A stretch of DNA of 29,236 bases from a virus. A program made the translations under genes and the position numbers. Below the pieces are notes generated by a model. That model was not told where the DNA came from. It did not search any database and worked only from the letters and a program-made list of their open reading frames with translations. The stretch lies in the IMG/VR virus record IMGVR_UViG_3300006990_000115, positions 1 to 29,236 of that record; one strand, given 5' to 3'. Shown piece after piece: positions 15,949 through 23,258 of this stretch (position 1 is the stretch's first letter; each line of letters opens with the position of its first letter).

Positions 15949-16577
15949 GAAACGTCAAACTCACTTGATACATCCTCAGGAGTTTCACCACCTTGGTCGT
16001 TAACTCTTCTGAGTAATTCTAACTGTGCATCTGCAGTTGGTCTAGTAAGAACGTCATCCATTGACTTAAGATTAGCCACTAGATCCTTCTCCCAGTCCTC
16101 TAGTTCTCTAGCTTTACACTTTAGAACTGCTAACTGATACTCGACATTAAATACTTGTGGGCCAGTCTTCTTTCTTTTGAAATGAATGTCGTAGCCTGTA
16201 ACTGGGTCGGTTGGATCTCCCAACTCTTCCATAGCTACTAGTACTTGGTCGAATAGTTTTCTTTTTAAGTTTAAAACTTTAACACTTTTATCAGCGTAGT
16301 CAATGCACTGAATGGCATAAGACCATCCACATTTTAAGTCTGGGTAAAAGTCGCGAACATGGTCATGTTCTTGATTGTTAAAGGTTTCTGAGTTTCTATC
16401 AAAAGATAGGCACTCCATAGGAATGTTTTTTCCATTTTCCCCTTTAATCCAATAGACGTACCTAGGTAATAAGTCACCCACCAATCTTACATGATGGTCT
16501 TCTTTACCTGCGTAGTTATAAGTTTCGATTTTTTCTTTTTGGGCTGAGCCCTTTGTTGTATTAAAGCCAATAGCCAT
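15945..16577 (-). CDS. gp32-like single-stranded DNA-binding protein
   Basis: 210 residues. The core resembles T4-type gp32 rather than bacterial SSB: PRYVYWIKGENGKNIPMECL (38-57), then SFDRN, and later DPTDPVTGYDIHFKRKKTG and VFNVEYQLAVLKCKARELE, which recall the OB-fold strands of phage gp32 proteins. The N-terminus (about 20 residues, Lys-containing) could serve in cooperative binding. The C-terminus is acidic (GGETPEDVSSEFDVS), as in SSBs that recruit partners through an acidic tail. I do not see a clear zinc-binding Cys/His set. It starts three bases after the stop of the preceding gene and overlaps SbcD by ATGA. It coats ssDNA for the PolA/DnaB replisome and for recombination. Confidence 0.78.
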   Translation of the reverse strand: MAIGFNTTKGSAQKEKIETYNYAGKEDHHVRLVGDLLPRYVYWIKGENGKNIPMECLSFDRNSETFNNQEHDHVRDFYPDLKCGWSYAIQCIDYADKSVKVLNLKRKLFDQVLVAMEELGDPTDPVTGYDIHFKRKKTGPQVFNVEYQLAVLKCKARELEDWEKDLVANLKSMDDVLTRPTADAQLELLRRVNDQGGETPEDVSSEFDVS

Positions 16578-16580
16578 AAT

Positions 16581-16943
16581 TTATCTCCATGTCTCCTCGA
16601 ATAAAAAGTGTACCCTTCCATCTTTTAACTCAAGCAGTCTGTTTTTAGTTATAATTTCTTCTGATATCGGTGACATCAGAAAGTCTAGTGTGGTGTCTTT
16701 TGTATTCACATAGTCGTGATAGTTACGGAACGATGCGACACCTGCATACTCCGCCACTTCTTTATCACTCAATGCGCGTCCGTGTTCTAACAAATCCTTT
16801 GGGTTTAGGATATAGCTAGTACCACCGAACTGATACTTGTAAAACTTAAAAGTTTTATCATAGTAATTTTTTGGTTTAATCTTGTAAGTAATTATACGAA
16901 GAATCTGGATTATTTCACCAATGTCTCCTTTGCTTACTTTCAT
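16581..16943 (-). CDS. Unknown protein at the head of the SSB-SbcCD sub-operon
   Basis: 120 residues from the ATG at 16941-16943. A longer frame to 17027 would begin upstream of promoter P2 and inside the preceding gene, so the shorter start is preferred; it has GGA nine bases before it. The protein begins MKVSKGDIGEIIQILRIITY, with a helical first third, then a Tyr/Lys-rich part (KNYYDKTFKFYKYQFGG) and a section with ALSDKEVAEYAGVASF that looks like a helix-turn-helix or winged-helix segment. No named family is recognised. Immediate upstream position to a gp32-like SSB is where T4-like phages sometimes carry replication accessory factors, but this is only context. Confidence 0.6.
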   Translation of the reverse strand: MKVSKGDIGEIIQILRIITYKIKPKNYYDKTFKFYKYQFGGTSYILNPKDLLEHGRALSDKEVAEYAGVASFRNYHDYVNTKDTTLDFLMSPISEEIITKNRLLELKDGRVHFLFEETWR

Positions 16944-16970
16944 TATCTCATTCCAATTAAATAGTAACAT

Positions 16971-16999
16971 ATTATACCAACTTTTTAAACTCGTGTCAA
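16971..16999 (-). promoter_or_regulatory. Promoter P2, consensus sigma70 type
   Basis: On the - strand, TTGACA (16999-16994) and TATAAT (16976-16971) lie 17 bases apart. The stop codon TGA of the upstream glycosyltransferase gene (16998-16996) lies inside the -35 box. An 18-base stretch, TAGTTCTTGACACGAGTT, is identical to P1. It drives the unknown 120-residue gene, SSB, SbcD, SbcC and the EF-hand gene. Confidence 0.85.
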
Positions 17000-17943
17000 G
17001 AACTATTTTTCTCAGCTTCATTCCCACCAGCTGTACTTAGATTATCATTACCTAGTTGGGGGTCACTGCCTAGCTGTTGCTTAGTGATTTTACCAACGTC
17101 TTCAGGAGCGAGAGTAGCATGTACTCCAGCCTGTGCCATATCAGCTAGTTTACCTTGAAAGATGTGCGTACCACAATGCATTAATTCTATCATTGGTAAT
17201 GCATAGATGTCTATTCCCATATCTCGTACTACTTCTGAGAACATATAATCTTCACTAAGATATCTGTTTTGATGATTGATTATACAATCAAAGTATGCCA
17301 TAATCTGTTCACCTGGTTGAAACTCTCCTTCTCTCAAGTGATCTGGAGTGTACAATCTTTCAGGATGATGCTTGTCATATTCTTCAAAGACAGACCTATG
17401 TATAAACATAAATCCTGTTGCACCTTCTTTAATTTTTACTGGTTCGTAGATAGGAGCTTCTCCATTAGGGTACTCTTCCACTAAAGGATTAAATACCATA
17501 TCTCCAGCTACTTTTTCTAGCCCCATTGGGTCATTATCATAAGCACCTGATTTAGCTGCATGTAATACTTTCTCCCAAGCTATTGTCTTTTTAGGGTACA
17601 ACGCACAGAATACTTTTAACTTTTCTGGGTTTTCTGTTAGTAAATGCCACATGTATATTAAGTCCATTGCATTCCATGCTATATCACTATCTATGAATAA
17701 TAAATAGTCTGCATCACTTTTCAAGAAGTTAGCCACACAATAGTTTCTAGCTCTTGTTATAAGGGACTCATTGAACATGTAATAAATTTGTAACTGTAAT
17801 CCATGTTGCATACATACAGATGTAGTGTCCATCAAAGATTTTGTGTACAAACCATGACACATACCGCCATACATAGGTGTAGCTAAAAATACTTTATTCT
17901 TTTGCATTTTCGGTACATTTAGCTGTATTGTTTTCTTACTCAT
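16996..17943 (-). CDS. GT-A type glycosyltransferase
   Basis: 315 residues. After a short leader, the Rossmann-like start KVFLATPMYGG is followed by NESLITRARNYCVANFL and the DxD motif in YLLFIDSDIAW (D85, D87), the hallmark of GT-A enzymes using a nucleotide sugar and a divalent metal. EGATGFMFIHRSVFEEY and LSEDYMFSEVVRDMG (the acidic 'ED' catalytic-base region), then ELMHCGTHIF, resemble phage and Anp1-type transferases. The last 40 residues are low-complexity and end in EKNSS; the final Ser-Ser-stop codons double as the start of promoter P2. It overlaps the UvsW-like gene by four bases. Substrate unknown; could modify phage DNA or glycans. Confidence 0.75.
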   Translation of the reverse strand: MSKKTIQLNVPKMQKNKVFLATPMYGGMCHGLYTKSLMDTTSVCMQHGLQLQIYYMFNESLITRARNYCVANFLKSDADYLLFIDSDIAWNAMDLIYMWHLLTENPEKLKVFCALYPKKTIAWEKVLHAAKSGAYDNDPMGLEKVAGDMVFNPLVEEYPNGEAPIYEPVKIKEGATGFMFIHRSVFEEYDKHHPERLYTPDHLREGEFQPGEQIMAYFDCIINHQNRYLSEDYMFSEVVRDMGIDIYALPMIELMHCGTHIFQGKLADMAQAGVHATLAPEDVGKITKQQLGSDPQLGNDNLSTAGGNEAEKNSS

Positions 17944-19220
17944 AGTATATTTACCTCGTAATCTTGTTTCATATAGTAGCCCAATCTTGCATTTGCTTGA
18001 CGAGCTGCCGTTTTTCCTTTGAGATGAATGTCTACAACTACAGGTTGTTGTTTACCTTCTTTATCTCTTATTACTCTACCTATTAGCTGTGTTAGTAAAG
18101 GTTCATTATTTATTGGTGTACCCAGCACTAAACAACTTAGATCGTTTAATGATATACCTTCAGAAAAGATTGATTGAGTACCAAAGAGTATGTTCTTATC
18201 CTCTTTGATTTGATTCATTACATCTTCTCTTTCAGTAAACTCCATATCTCCTGTTATGGAAACTGCTTTATCGCCGCACAATCCTGCACAACTTTTTAAG
18301 AAAGCTACTCTATCAGACACTACTAATACTTTATGCCCTTCTGCAGCATACTTTGCAGCAATCATACTTACACTATGTACATATTCTTCATTATATGCAA
18401 GATGATTTATTCGTTCTGCCCAAGGTGTAAACGCTCCATCTAGGAAACGTATATCGGACTTAATTACATGAATCTTAGGAATCATATAGTTTTCTTTTGG
18501 TGGTATATGTACATCATTACCGAAGTAATCTCTGAATACCACATGTCGTCCGTCCTTTCTTTCTAGTGTTCCTGATAAGCCTATCTTATTCAAAGCTGGC
18601 ATTTCATCTACTATTCTAGTAAAAGTTGGACTACTGACGTGATGCATTTCATCTAAAATCACAGTTCCGAATTCCTGTTTGATGTCGTCCATCTTGCGGT
18701 ATAAACTCTGAATATTCCCAATAACTATTGGAGACTTAGTATCAAAGCTACCTGATCCGATTCTGCCTGCCTTGATTCCAAAGCAGTTTTCTACGTCTTT
18801 TTCCCACTGATTTCGTAGGGTGGTTGTATGAGTAACAACCAATGTTTTCTGACCTAGCTTCTTCGCTATAGCTAAAGCCGTTATTGTCTTTCCCCAACTT
18901 ACCCAAGCGTTAACTATACCATTGCCTTGGATTGCGTCATGTACCCTTTGCTGGCTTGGTCGTAAAGTAAACTTGAAGTCAGGAAGTTCTACAGGCGAGG
19001 TTACGCGCTTGTCGATTATTTCGTAATCATCTGGTATTAAATCCGTTCTTCCCACAGGTATAGAAATTAAACCTTCTTTTATCCATCGTACTGTTTTAAA
19101 TACGATAGGTGGATCTTGTGGCATCCTAGGGGCTATCGTGTAAGTTAGCTCCTTTTCGATGTCCGAACTTGTTTTTGTATCTACTGAGAGGTAGATTCTG
19201 TTTGATAATACTGCCTTCAT
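17940..19220 (-). CDS. UvsW-like SF2 helicase
   Basis: 426 residues from the ATG at 19218-19220, chosen because it makes an ATGA overlap with the AsnB stop; an ATG at 19256 would add 12 residues. Motifs in order: a 'tLRPSQQRVHDAI' Q-like segment; motif I NAWVSWGKTITALA (103-116), where the usual first Gly of Walker A is Ser-Trp, as in T4 UvsW-type loops; VTHTTTLRNQW (motif Ia); DEMHH (190-194, motif II); LSGTLER (motif III); and a C-terminal RecA domain with GTQSIFSEGISL and QLIGRVIRDKEG (motifs V and VI). UvsW-type helicases migrate branched DNA and resolve R-loops late in infection. The ~90-residue N-terminus before the Q segment would be the DNA-binding part. Confidence 0.88.
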   Translation of the reverse strand: MKAVLSNRIYLSVDTKTSSDIEKELTYTIAPRMPQDPPIVFKTVRWIKEGLISIPVGRTDLIPDDYEIIDKRVTSPVELPDFKFTLRPSQQRVHDAIQGNGIVNAWVSWGKTITALAIAKKLGQKTLVVTHTTTLRNQWEKDVENCFGIKAGRIGSGSFDTKSPIVIGNIQSLYRKMDDIKQEFGTVILDEMHHVSSPTFTRIVDEMPALNKIGLSGTLERKDGRHVVFRDYFGNDVHIPPKENYMIPKIHVIKSDIRFLDGAFTPWAERINHLAYNEEYVHSVSMIAAKYAAEGHKVLVVSDRVAFLKSCAGLCGDKAVSITGDMEFTEREDVMNQIKEDKNILFGTQSIFSEGISLNDLSCLVLGTPINNEPLLTQLIGRVIRDKEGKQQPVVVDIHLKGKTAARQANARLGYYMKQDYEVNIL

Positions 19221-20725
19221 AGATTCGAGATAAACTCCAAATCTTGTAGCTTCCATAGTCTAGTCAGCTCTTGATGATTATTGTCCCAGGGCGATGACCA
19301 CCCTGTTTTGTTTCTTCTATCACGAACATGCTTTGGCAAATAATCTGCCATAACTTCTCTTAATAAATATTTATATGTTCCAATCTGATGGTCGGGGTGT
19401 GTTTTGAACTTTACTCCACTTTCTATACTTAGCATGTATCGTACAAAACTTTGGGAAAGAAACACTGGTCTGCTTTCCATTCCCCACATACCACAGGTTT
19501 GATCAGTTGTGAGTATATTCTGTTCTGATGTACTCACTAAGTCATACCAAAGAGCATTGTTTTTATAGTCTGTTTTACTAAATATCTGCCTTGGAATCCA
19601 CTTTTGTTTTGAGGCATAGTGATCTATTGTTTCTTTATTGTACTCATCATTATAATATCTATCATGATGTTGATAGCCTGTAAATAATTCATCCGCACTA
19701 TCTCCAGTTAGAACTACTTTACACCCGTCACGGCTTGCTGCTTTGCATAAAGAGTACCTAGGTGCTGTTCTATTTCTATCCACCCAAGGAAAGTGAGTAT
19801 GTGCTAACCACATTCTATGATAATGATGTACGGAACTATAGTCTAGTTTTACAACTTTATATGGCACTCCCCACTCTTGACAAGTTTTGATTGCCATCTT
19901 TGCTTCTTTACGAAATCCATCATGGTCATGCACAAGCCCACCTTCTTTTCCATAATCACAAATGTAAGCGGTTAAATCTATATTTGTATCTTTTAGTATG
20001 CCTAAGGCACAAGTGCTGTCTAAACCTCCGCTAAGAAATATAGCAGTTTTCTGTTTAGTATTCGCTACTTTCTTTATGCTAGTTATTAAGTTTGTTTTGA
20101 ATTGGTTTATATTTATATTTGAGTTACCAATTGTAAAGTTGCCCCATAAGTTTCTTCTTTCAATATTAAGAGTTTCTAAGTTTAATTCCCATATTTGTCC
20201 AGGAGCTACTTTAATTATATTAGTATACGGACTAGCGTTGCCTAACCATAGGGGATTATTCATATACATATGATGAGTCTTAGTATTATTCTGTTTAAAA
20301 TGTATACTTCTTAGACTTGTACTAACTGTTAAATCTTTACCCTTTTTGTATATCCACAAAGGTTTTGCACCAAAATGATCTCTTGCTATAATTAATTTGT
20401 TTTTCTTTTTATTATAATACACAAAAGAACCGTGCCAATCTGTATTCGCTATAAATCTATATCCAAATAAGTCTAATCCATTTCCTAAAAAGGCAGTATC
20501 ATTATCAATATTAGAATCATACATCTCTCCATTAAAAACTAAGATGTTGCCCTTCTTAGTTTTGAATGGTTGTATTTGATGTGTTCCATTTACGTCTAAC
20601 AATACATGACCAAAAGCTAACTTTTCGTCTTGCCAGTAGGAATGGTCAGTTGGACCTCTATGCTTTTGTCGCATAGTCATATGTTCTATATCATTTTTTC
20701 GTGTTGTTACTACGAATCCGCACAT
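19217..20725 (-). CDS. Glutamine-hydrolysing asparagine synthase-like amidotransferase
   Basis: 502 residues. The N-terminal Ntn glutaminase domain begins MCGFVV with the Cys2 nucleophile and carries HRGPTD (22-27) and VFNGEMYD (63-70). The C-terminal synthetase domain has the PP-loop LSGGLDS (231-237) and GDSADELFTGY (341-351), both diagnostic. In cells AsnB makes asparagine from aspartate, ATP and glutamine. Related phage and surface-sugar enzymes amidate other acids, so the real substrate here is uncertain. It overlaps the oxygenase gene upstream by 16 bases and the UvsW-like helicase by four. It could relieve asparagine limits for phage proteins (the repeat protein is very Asn-rich) or modify a glycan. 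Confidence 0.9.
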   Translation of the reverse strand: MCGFVVTTRKNDIEHMTMRQKHRGPTDHSYWQDEKLAFGHVLLDVNGTHQIQPFKTKKGNILVFNGEMYDSNIDNDTAFLGNGLDLFGYRFIANTDWHGSFVYYNKKKNKLIIARDHFGAKPLWIYKKGKDLTVSTSLRSIHFKQNNTKTHHMYMNNPLWLGNASPYTNIIKVAPGQIWELNLETLNIERRNLWGNFTIGNSNININQFKTNLITSIKKVANTKQKTAIFLSGGLDSTCALGILKDTNIDLTAYICDYGKEGGLVHDHDGFRKEAKMAIKTCQEWGVPYKVVKLDYSSVHHYHRMWLAHTHFPWVDRNRTAPRYSLCKAASRDGCKVVLTGDSADELFTGYQHHDRYYNDEYNKETIDHYASKQKWIPRQIFSKTDYKNNALWYDLVSTSEQNILTTDQTCGMWGMESRPVFLSQSFVRYMLSIESGVKFKTHPDHQIGTYKYLLREVMADYLPKHVRDRRNKTGWSSPWDNNHQELTRLWKLQDLEFISNL

Positions 20726-21225
20726 TTTCTTTGTTCCTTATTTTGTAGCCACATGACTAAACTTTTCTTTTGTCCACTCCCTAAAGGCGTAACTCTATGC
20801 ATTCTATTACTAGCATAGAATACTGCAGCTTTATATGGTAAGTGTATCTGTTCATCTTTTATTTGAAACTCTGCTCCTGTATATTCATGGTCTTTTGATA
20901 AATTTACAGATACAGATACTGTTGCAATATTAGGTTCTGCATGCCACTCAAGTCCTTGTCCTGGAGTATGATAGTGCATTATATGACCAAAAGTGTATTT
21001 TTGAAAATATAAAGTCTCTGCAAATTCTTTTTCTGAAAGTTGTTTTACTTCATCCATAAACTTGTAATGACTTCTAAGAGTGTAATAATTTCTATCTACT
21101 TTCTCATTCTTTTTACCTGTAACTAGGCTTACTTCTAGACTATCATTATTACTTGCATAGTCACAGTACGTTCTGAAAAAGTTAGCTTGGTCTTCCGTAA
21201 AGAAGTTTGATATAATCATTATCAT
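20710..21225 (-). CDS. 2-oxoglutarate/Fe(II)-dependent oxygenase
   Basis: 171 residues, the size of single-domain prolyl-hydroxylase-type enzymes. The double-stranded beta-helix core is recognisable: GLEWHAEPN gives H95 and E97 (an HxE variant of the usual HxD), followed by VSVSVNLSKDHEYTGAEF. MHRVTPLGSG gives the distal His (H143), and a Lys pair at 153-154 sits where a basic residue normally grips 2-oxoglutarate. There are two nearby Met starts (residues 1 and 3). The ATG overlaps the 41-residue gene upstream by four bases. Such phage enzymes may hydroxylate proteins or modified nucleotides; the substrate cannot be inferred. Confidence 0.75.
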   Translation of the reverse strand: MIMIISNFFTEDQANFFRTYCDYASNNDSLEVSLVTGKKNEKVDRNYYTLRSHYKFMDEVKQLSEKEFAETLYFQKYTFGHIMHYHTPGQGLEWHAEPNIATVSVSVNLSKDHEYTGAEFQIKDEQIHLPYKAAVFYASNRMHRVTPLGSGQKKSLVMWLQNKEQRKCADS

Positions 21226-21347
21226 GTGTTATCACCATCTTTATATTGGATTTGTGATTTATCAAATAATCTATTTGCAGTTCTCTGCATTGAACGTTCC
21301 ATCCAACGATTTATTATAATTGAAACCCATTGTCTTAATTTACCCAT
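21222..21347 (-). CDS. 41-residue basic protein of unknown function
   Basis: A tightly coupled mini-gene: its ATG shares a base with the stop of the preceding gene (TAATG at 21347) and its TGA overlaps the oxygenase ATG by four bases. The sequence, MGKLRQWVSIIINRWMERSM followed by QRTANRLFDKSQIQYKDGDN, is a basic amphipathic helix with Trp residues and a polar tail. There is no recognisable domain. Overlaps at both ends argue for real translation. It might bind a membrane or nucleic acid, but nothing in the sequence settles this. Confidence 0.6.
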   Translation of the reverse strand: MGKLRQWVSIIINRWMERSMQRTANRLFDKSQIQYKDGDNT

Positions 21348-21583
21348 TATTCTACCACCGTAAAAGTTTGTATAGTATCTATCTCAATATCTTCCCACTT
21401 TTGGAACTCTACATCATAGCAAATTAACTTATCTCCCTGTTGATTTAGTACATGGTTTGGTACTTTCATATACTTCTCACACAGAGTATATTCTCTATGA
21501 TGTATTTTTCCTGACTTTAAACTCTCAAAAGTTACGAGTACTATGCTTGTTTCTAATTTTCTTCTTAGTTTATTTATATCCAT
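21347..21583 (-). CDS. Small phage protein of the DUF2693-like type
   Basis: 78 residues from the ATG at 21581-21583, which shares a base with the previous stop (TAATG) and has GGAG nine bases upstream. A longer frame to 21598 would start on the ATGGAG that supplies this ribosome site. The pattern KLRRKLETSIVLVTFESLKSG, a short variable part, then YTLCEKYM and a terminal strand pair, fits the small SH3-like beta proteins (DUF2693) common in T4-like and cyanophages, which start 'lr..m...vv.VtFtk.dG..R.m.ctl'. Function is unknown. Confidence 0.65.
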   Translation of the reverse strand: MDINKLRRKLETSIVLVTFESLKSGKIHHREYTLCEKYMKVPNHVLNQQGDKLICYDVEFQKWEDIEIDTIQTFTVVE

Positions 21584-22047
21584 TAAATTTTTCTCCATGT
21601 ATCTTTCTTTTGTTCTTCACAATATTCCCATATCTTCCAAGGTATTCCTGACTTATACAATAAGCCTGCCCAAGAGTTTCCATCTTGGGGAGGCCTTGCT
21701 TCTACAAAAGGAAAAGGTACATCTTTTAGCCAAACAACTGCGGCTATGTCTTTCTTTTCAACTTTTCTTATTTTATGGTATTTAAGAGTTGCTGTTTTTG
21801 TTTTCTCGTTATACCAATATACTCCATTAGTATCAATGAAGTGTTTACCTCTATGTTTCATCATGCCAACTTCATCATCAATCTGGTAACGAAGTGGATA
21901 AATACTTTTCATAGGGCTTTGTAATCTTCTCATGCCTAGAGTTTCTCCAGACATATTTTTGTCATCTACTATTTGATCTGCTATAATCAATAGTCCATCT
22001 ATCTCTTCAGGTTCTTCTGAGAGTACGTATGCAGGAAACTTAATCAT
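21583..22047 (-). CDS. Conserved-looking phage protein of unknown function
   Basis: 154 residues. It has the look of an all-beta protein: MIKFPAYVLSEEPEEIDGLL, IYPLRYQIDDEVGMMKHRG, then NGVYWYNEKTKTATLKYHKI and AAVVWLKDVPFPFVEARPPQ, followed by a Trp-rich helix near the end (GNSWAGLL, PWKIWEY). I recognise no catalytic motif and name no family. It starts in an ATGA overlap with the second oxygenase-like gene and ends in a TAATG overlap with the DUF2693-like gene, so it is part of the same co-translated run. No membrane segment or signal peptide. Confidence 0.65.
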   Translation of the reverse strand: MIKFPAYVLSEEPEEIDGLLIIADQIVDDKNMSGETLGMRRLQSPMKSIYPLRYQIDDEVGMMKHRGKHFIDTNGVYWYNEKTKTATLKYHKIRKVEKKDIAAVVWLKDVPFPFVEARPPQDGNSWAGLLYKSGIPWKIWEYCEEQKKDTWRKI

Positions 22048-22586
22048 GGTCTAGATTTGAACCCTTTGAAACAGTTACTCCAGTTTGTACATACCCAATC
22101 AAAGTCTTTATCAATAATAGATAGCTTAAACATAATTTTTTCTTTACTTTTAACTACTACTTTATGTTCGGTAGAAGTATCAAGTATTGCATTTTGGTAA
22201 ACCCACTTTCTTTCATGGTCTGCTCTGTTACCCCCTATGTGTCCTTTAGGTCTAAAGTAAGTACAAGACTCTCTCCAGCCTTGTAGTCCCCACACTATTG
22301 CACACTTATTTCCTTTGTCTGTATGCCAAGGTAGTACTGTATCTTTTTCTAGCCAAACAAAACTAGTTCTATACTTACAGCTACTAAGAAAAGGCATAGT
22401 ATCTAAAAAGCCTTGTATTTGGTCGTTATGAAAATGTGCAAATTTATAGTTATCAATAGCTTGACCTGTCTTATGTGTATAAGCTCTTTTCTTTAATTTG
22501 TTTGCTTTGTCAAGTAAGTACTCAGTGTCTGCTCTAAAATGTATAGGCTGTAGTAATTGACATCTACTTATTCTTACTTCTTCCAT
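22044..22586 (-). CDS. Aspartyl/asparaginyl beta-hydroxylase-like oxygenase
   Basis: 180 residues. The core VLPWHTDKGNKCAIVWGLQG (84-103) contains an HxD metal motif (H88, D90) on a typical cupin strand pair. NAILDTSTEHKVVV (132-145) supplies the distal His (H141), and EKIMFKLSI (149-157) holds a basic residue (K154) that would bind 2-oxoglutarate. This order (HxD, 'n...tsteHkV', then the final strand) matches the aspartyl/asparaginyl hydroxylase branch of Fe(II)/2-oxoglutarate enzymes. It overlaps the small upstream gene by 13 bases. It is the second such oxygenase within 2 kb, and the two are not similar enough to be a simple duplication. The target protein or molecule is unknown. Confidence 0.62.
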   Translation of the reverse strand: MEEVRISRCQLLQPIHFRADTEYLLDKANKLKKRAYTHKTGQAIDNYKFAHFHNDQIQGFLDTMPFLSSCKYRTSFVWLEKDTVLPWHTDKGNKCAIVWGLQGWRESCTYFRPKGHIGGNRADHERKWVYQNAILDTSTEHKVVVKSKEKIMFKLSIIDKDFDWVCTNWSNCFKGFKSRP

Positions 22587-22777
22587 GACCAGCCCTCTTC
22601 TATTGAGCCTTGTACTCCTTGTATGAAGTCTCTATCTTCTTCTGATAGTATTGACCAAAACTTACTTACATTCAGAGTCTGATTATATACTTCATCAGGA
22701 TTCTTTAGATGATAGTCTTCCTTCATTAGCATTTCTATTTGGTCTAGTCTTACTTGTATTTTCTCTTTAAGATTCAT
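22574..22777 (-). CDS. Small helical phage protein
   Basis: 67 residues, predicted all-helical: MNLKEKIQVRLDQIEMLMKE, then NQTLNVSKFWSILSEEDRDF and a final IQGVQGSIEEGWSWKK. The 'LNVSKFWS.LSEEDRDfI' core is a pattern I associate with short conserved proteins of T4-like and cyanophages, always without a known role. It starts inside the end of the ElaA-like gene (11-base overlap) and overlaps the oxygenase-like gene by 13 bases. Acidic and soluble, no membrane segment. Confidence 0.65.
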   Translation of the reverse strand: MNLKEKIQVRLDQIEMLMKEDYHLKNPDEVYNQTLNVSKFWSILSEEDRDFIQGVQGSIEEGWSWKK

Positions 22778-23258
22778 ATATAAACATCCAATTTTTCCTA
22801 CCCGCTGGGTCTACGTTAGTCCCGATTTCTTTCATTCCAAAATCTAAAAAGACTTGTCTGCCCCTTTCATATGTTATTTCACACATCATGTTAGGACTAT
22901 CAAATTCTTTTTCACAGAACTCTTTGCCTATATTAAGGTCATAAGTTGACGCTCCACCTTTGTAGGCGTCAACCCATGATTGTCTACGGAATGCAGGATA
23001 ACGATACTCTGTACCATCATCCCCTGTAAATACTTTGTTTGTACACAAAGCATTTACACCCACCATAAGCTGTGGGTCTAAACCAAGAACAGTATCATAC
23101 GTCATCATATAATACTGCTCTTTGTCGTAATATGCTTCTAGGTCTTGATAACAAGTTCCGTTTCGCACTATGAAGCCTTGTATTCTAAGCTGTATAACTC
23201 GATACAACTCATCTATGTTTAACTCTTCATAAGGCTTGATTACTGTAACTAAACTCAT
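22767..23258 (-). CDS. ElaA-like GNAT N-acetyltransferase
   Basis: 163 residues. The opening follows ElaA-type GNAT proteins: ELNIDELYRVIQLRIQGFIV then GTCYQDLEAYYD, corresponding to 'L...eLYavLqLR.evFVVEQ.CpYqDlD'. The end (VFLDFGMKEIGTNVDPAGRK, then NWMFIYES) matches the final 'fyekfGF...g.....giph..M' part. The middle, where the acetyl-CoA loop should be, reads YPAFRRQSWVDAYKGG and departs from the usual R/Q-x-x-G-x-G/A motif, so activity is uncertain. It starts in an ATGA overlap with PolA. Target unknown; acylation of a small molecule, protein or sugar is possible. Confidence 0.55.
   Translation of the reverse strand: MSLVTVIKPYEELNIDELYRVIQLRIQGFIVRNGTCYQDLEAYYDKEQYYMMTYDTVLGLDPQLMVGVNALCTNKVFTGDDGTEYRYPAFRRQSWVDAYKGGASTYDLNIGKEFCEKEFDSPNMMCEITYERGRQVFLDFGMKEIGTNVDPAGRKNWMFIYES

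Noticed and set aside
16944-17027. Longer start at 17027 for the gene upstream of SSB
   Set aside because: It would begin inside the preceding gene and upstream of P2, whose transcript could not include it.
16996-17943. Possible DNA-modifying (T4 alpha/beta-type) glucosyltransferase
   Set aside because: The DSD motif and GT-A layout do not match the GT-B fold of T4 DNA glucosyltransferases, and no hydroxymethyl-pyrimidine synthesis genes are visible in the window.
22500-22530. TTGACAA-like box on the - strand that could be a fourth promoter
   Set aside because: No TATAAT-like hexamer at 16-18 bases and it lacks the TAGTTCTTGACAC context of P1-P3.
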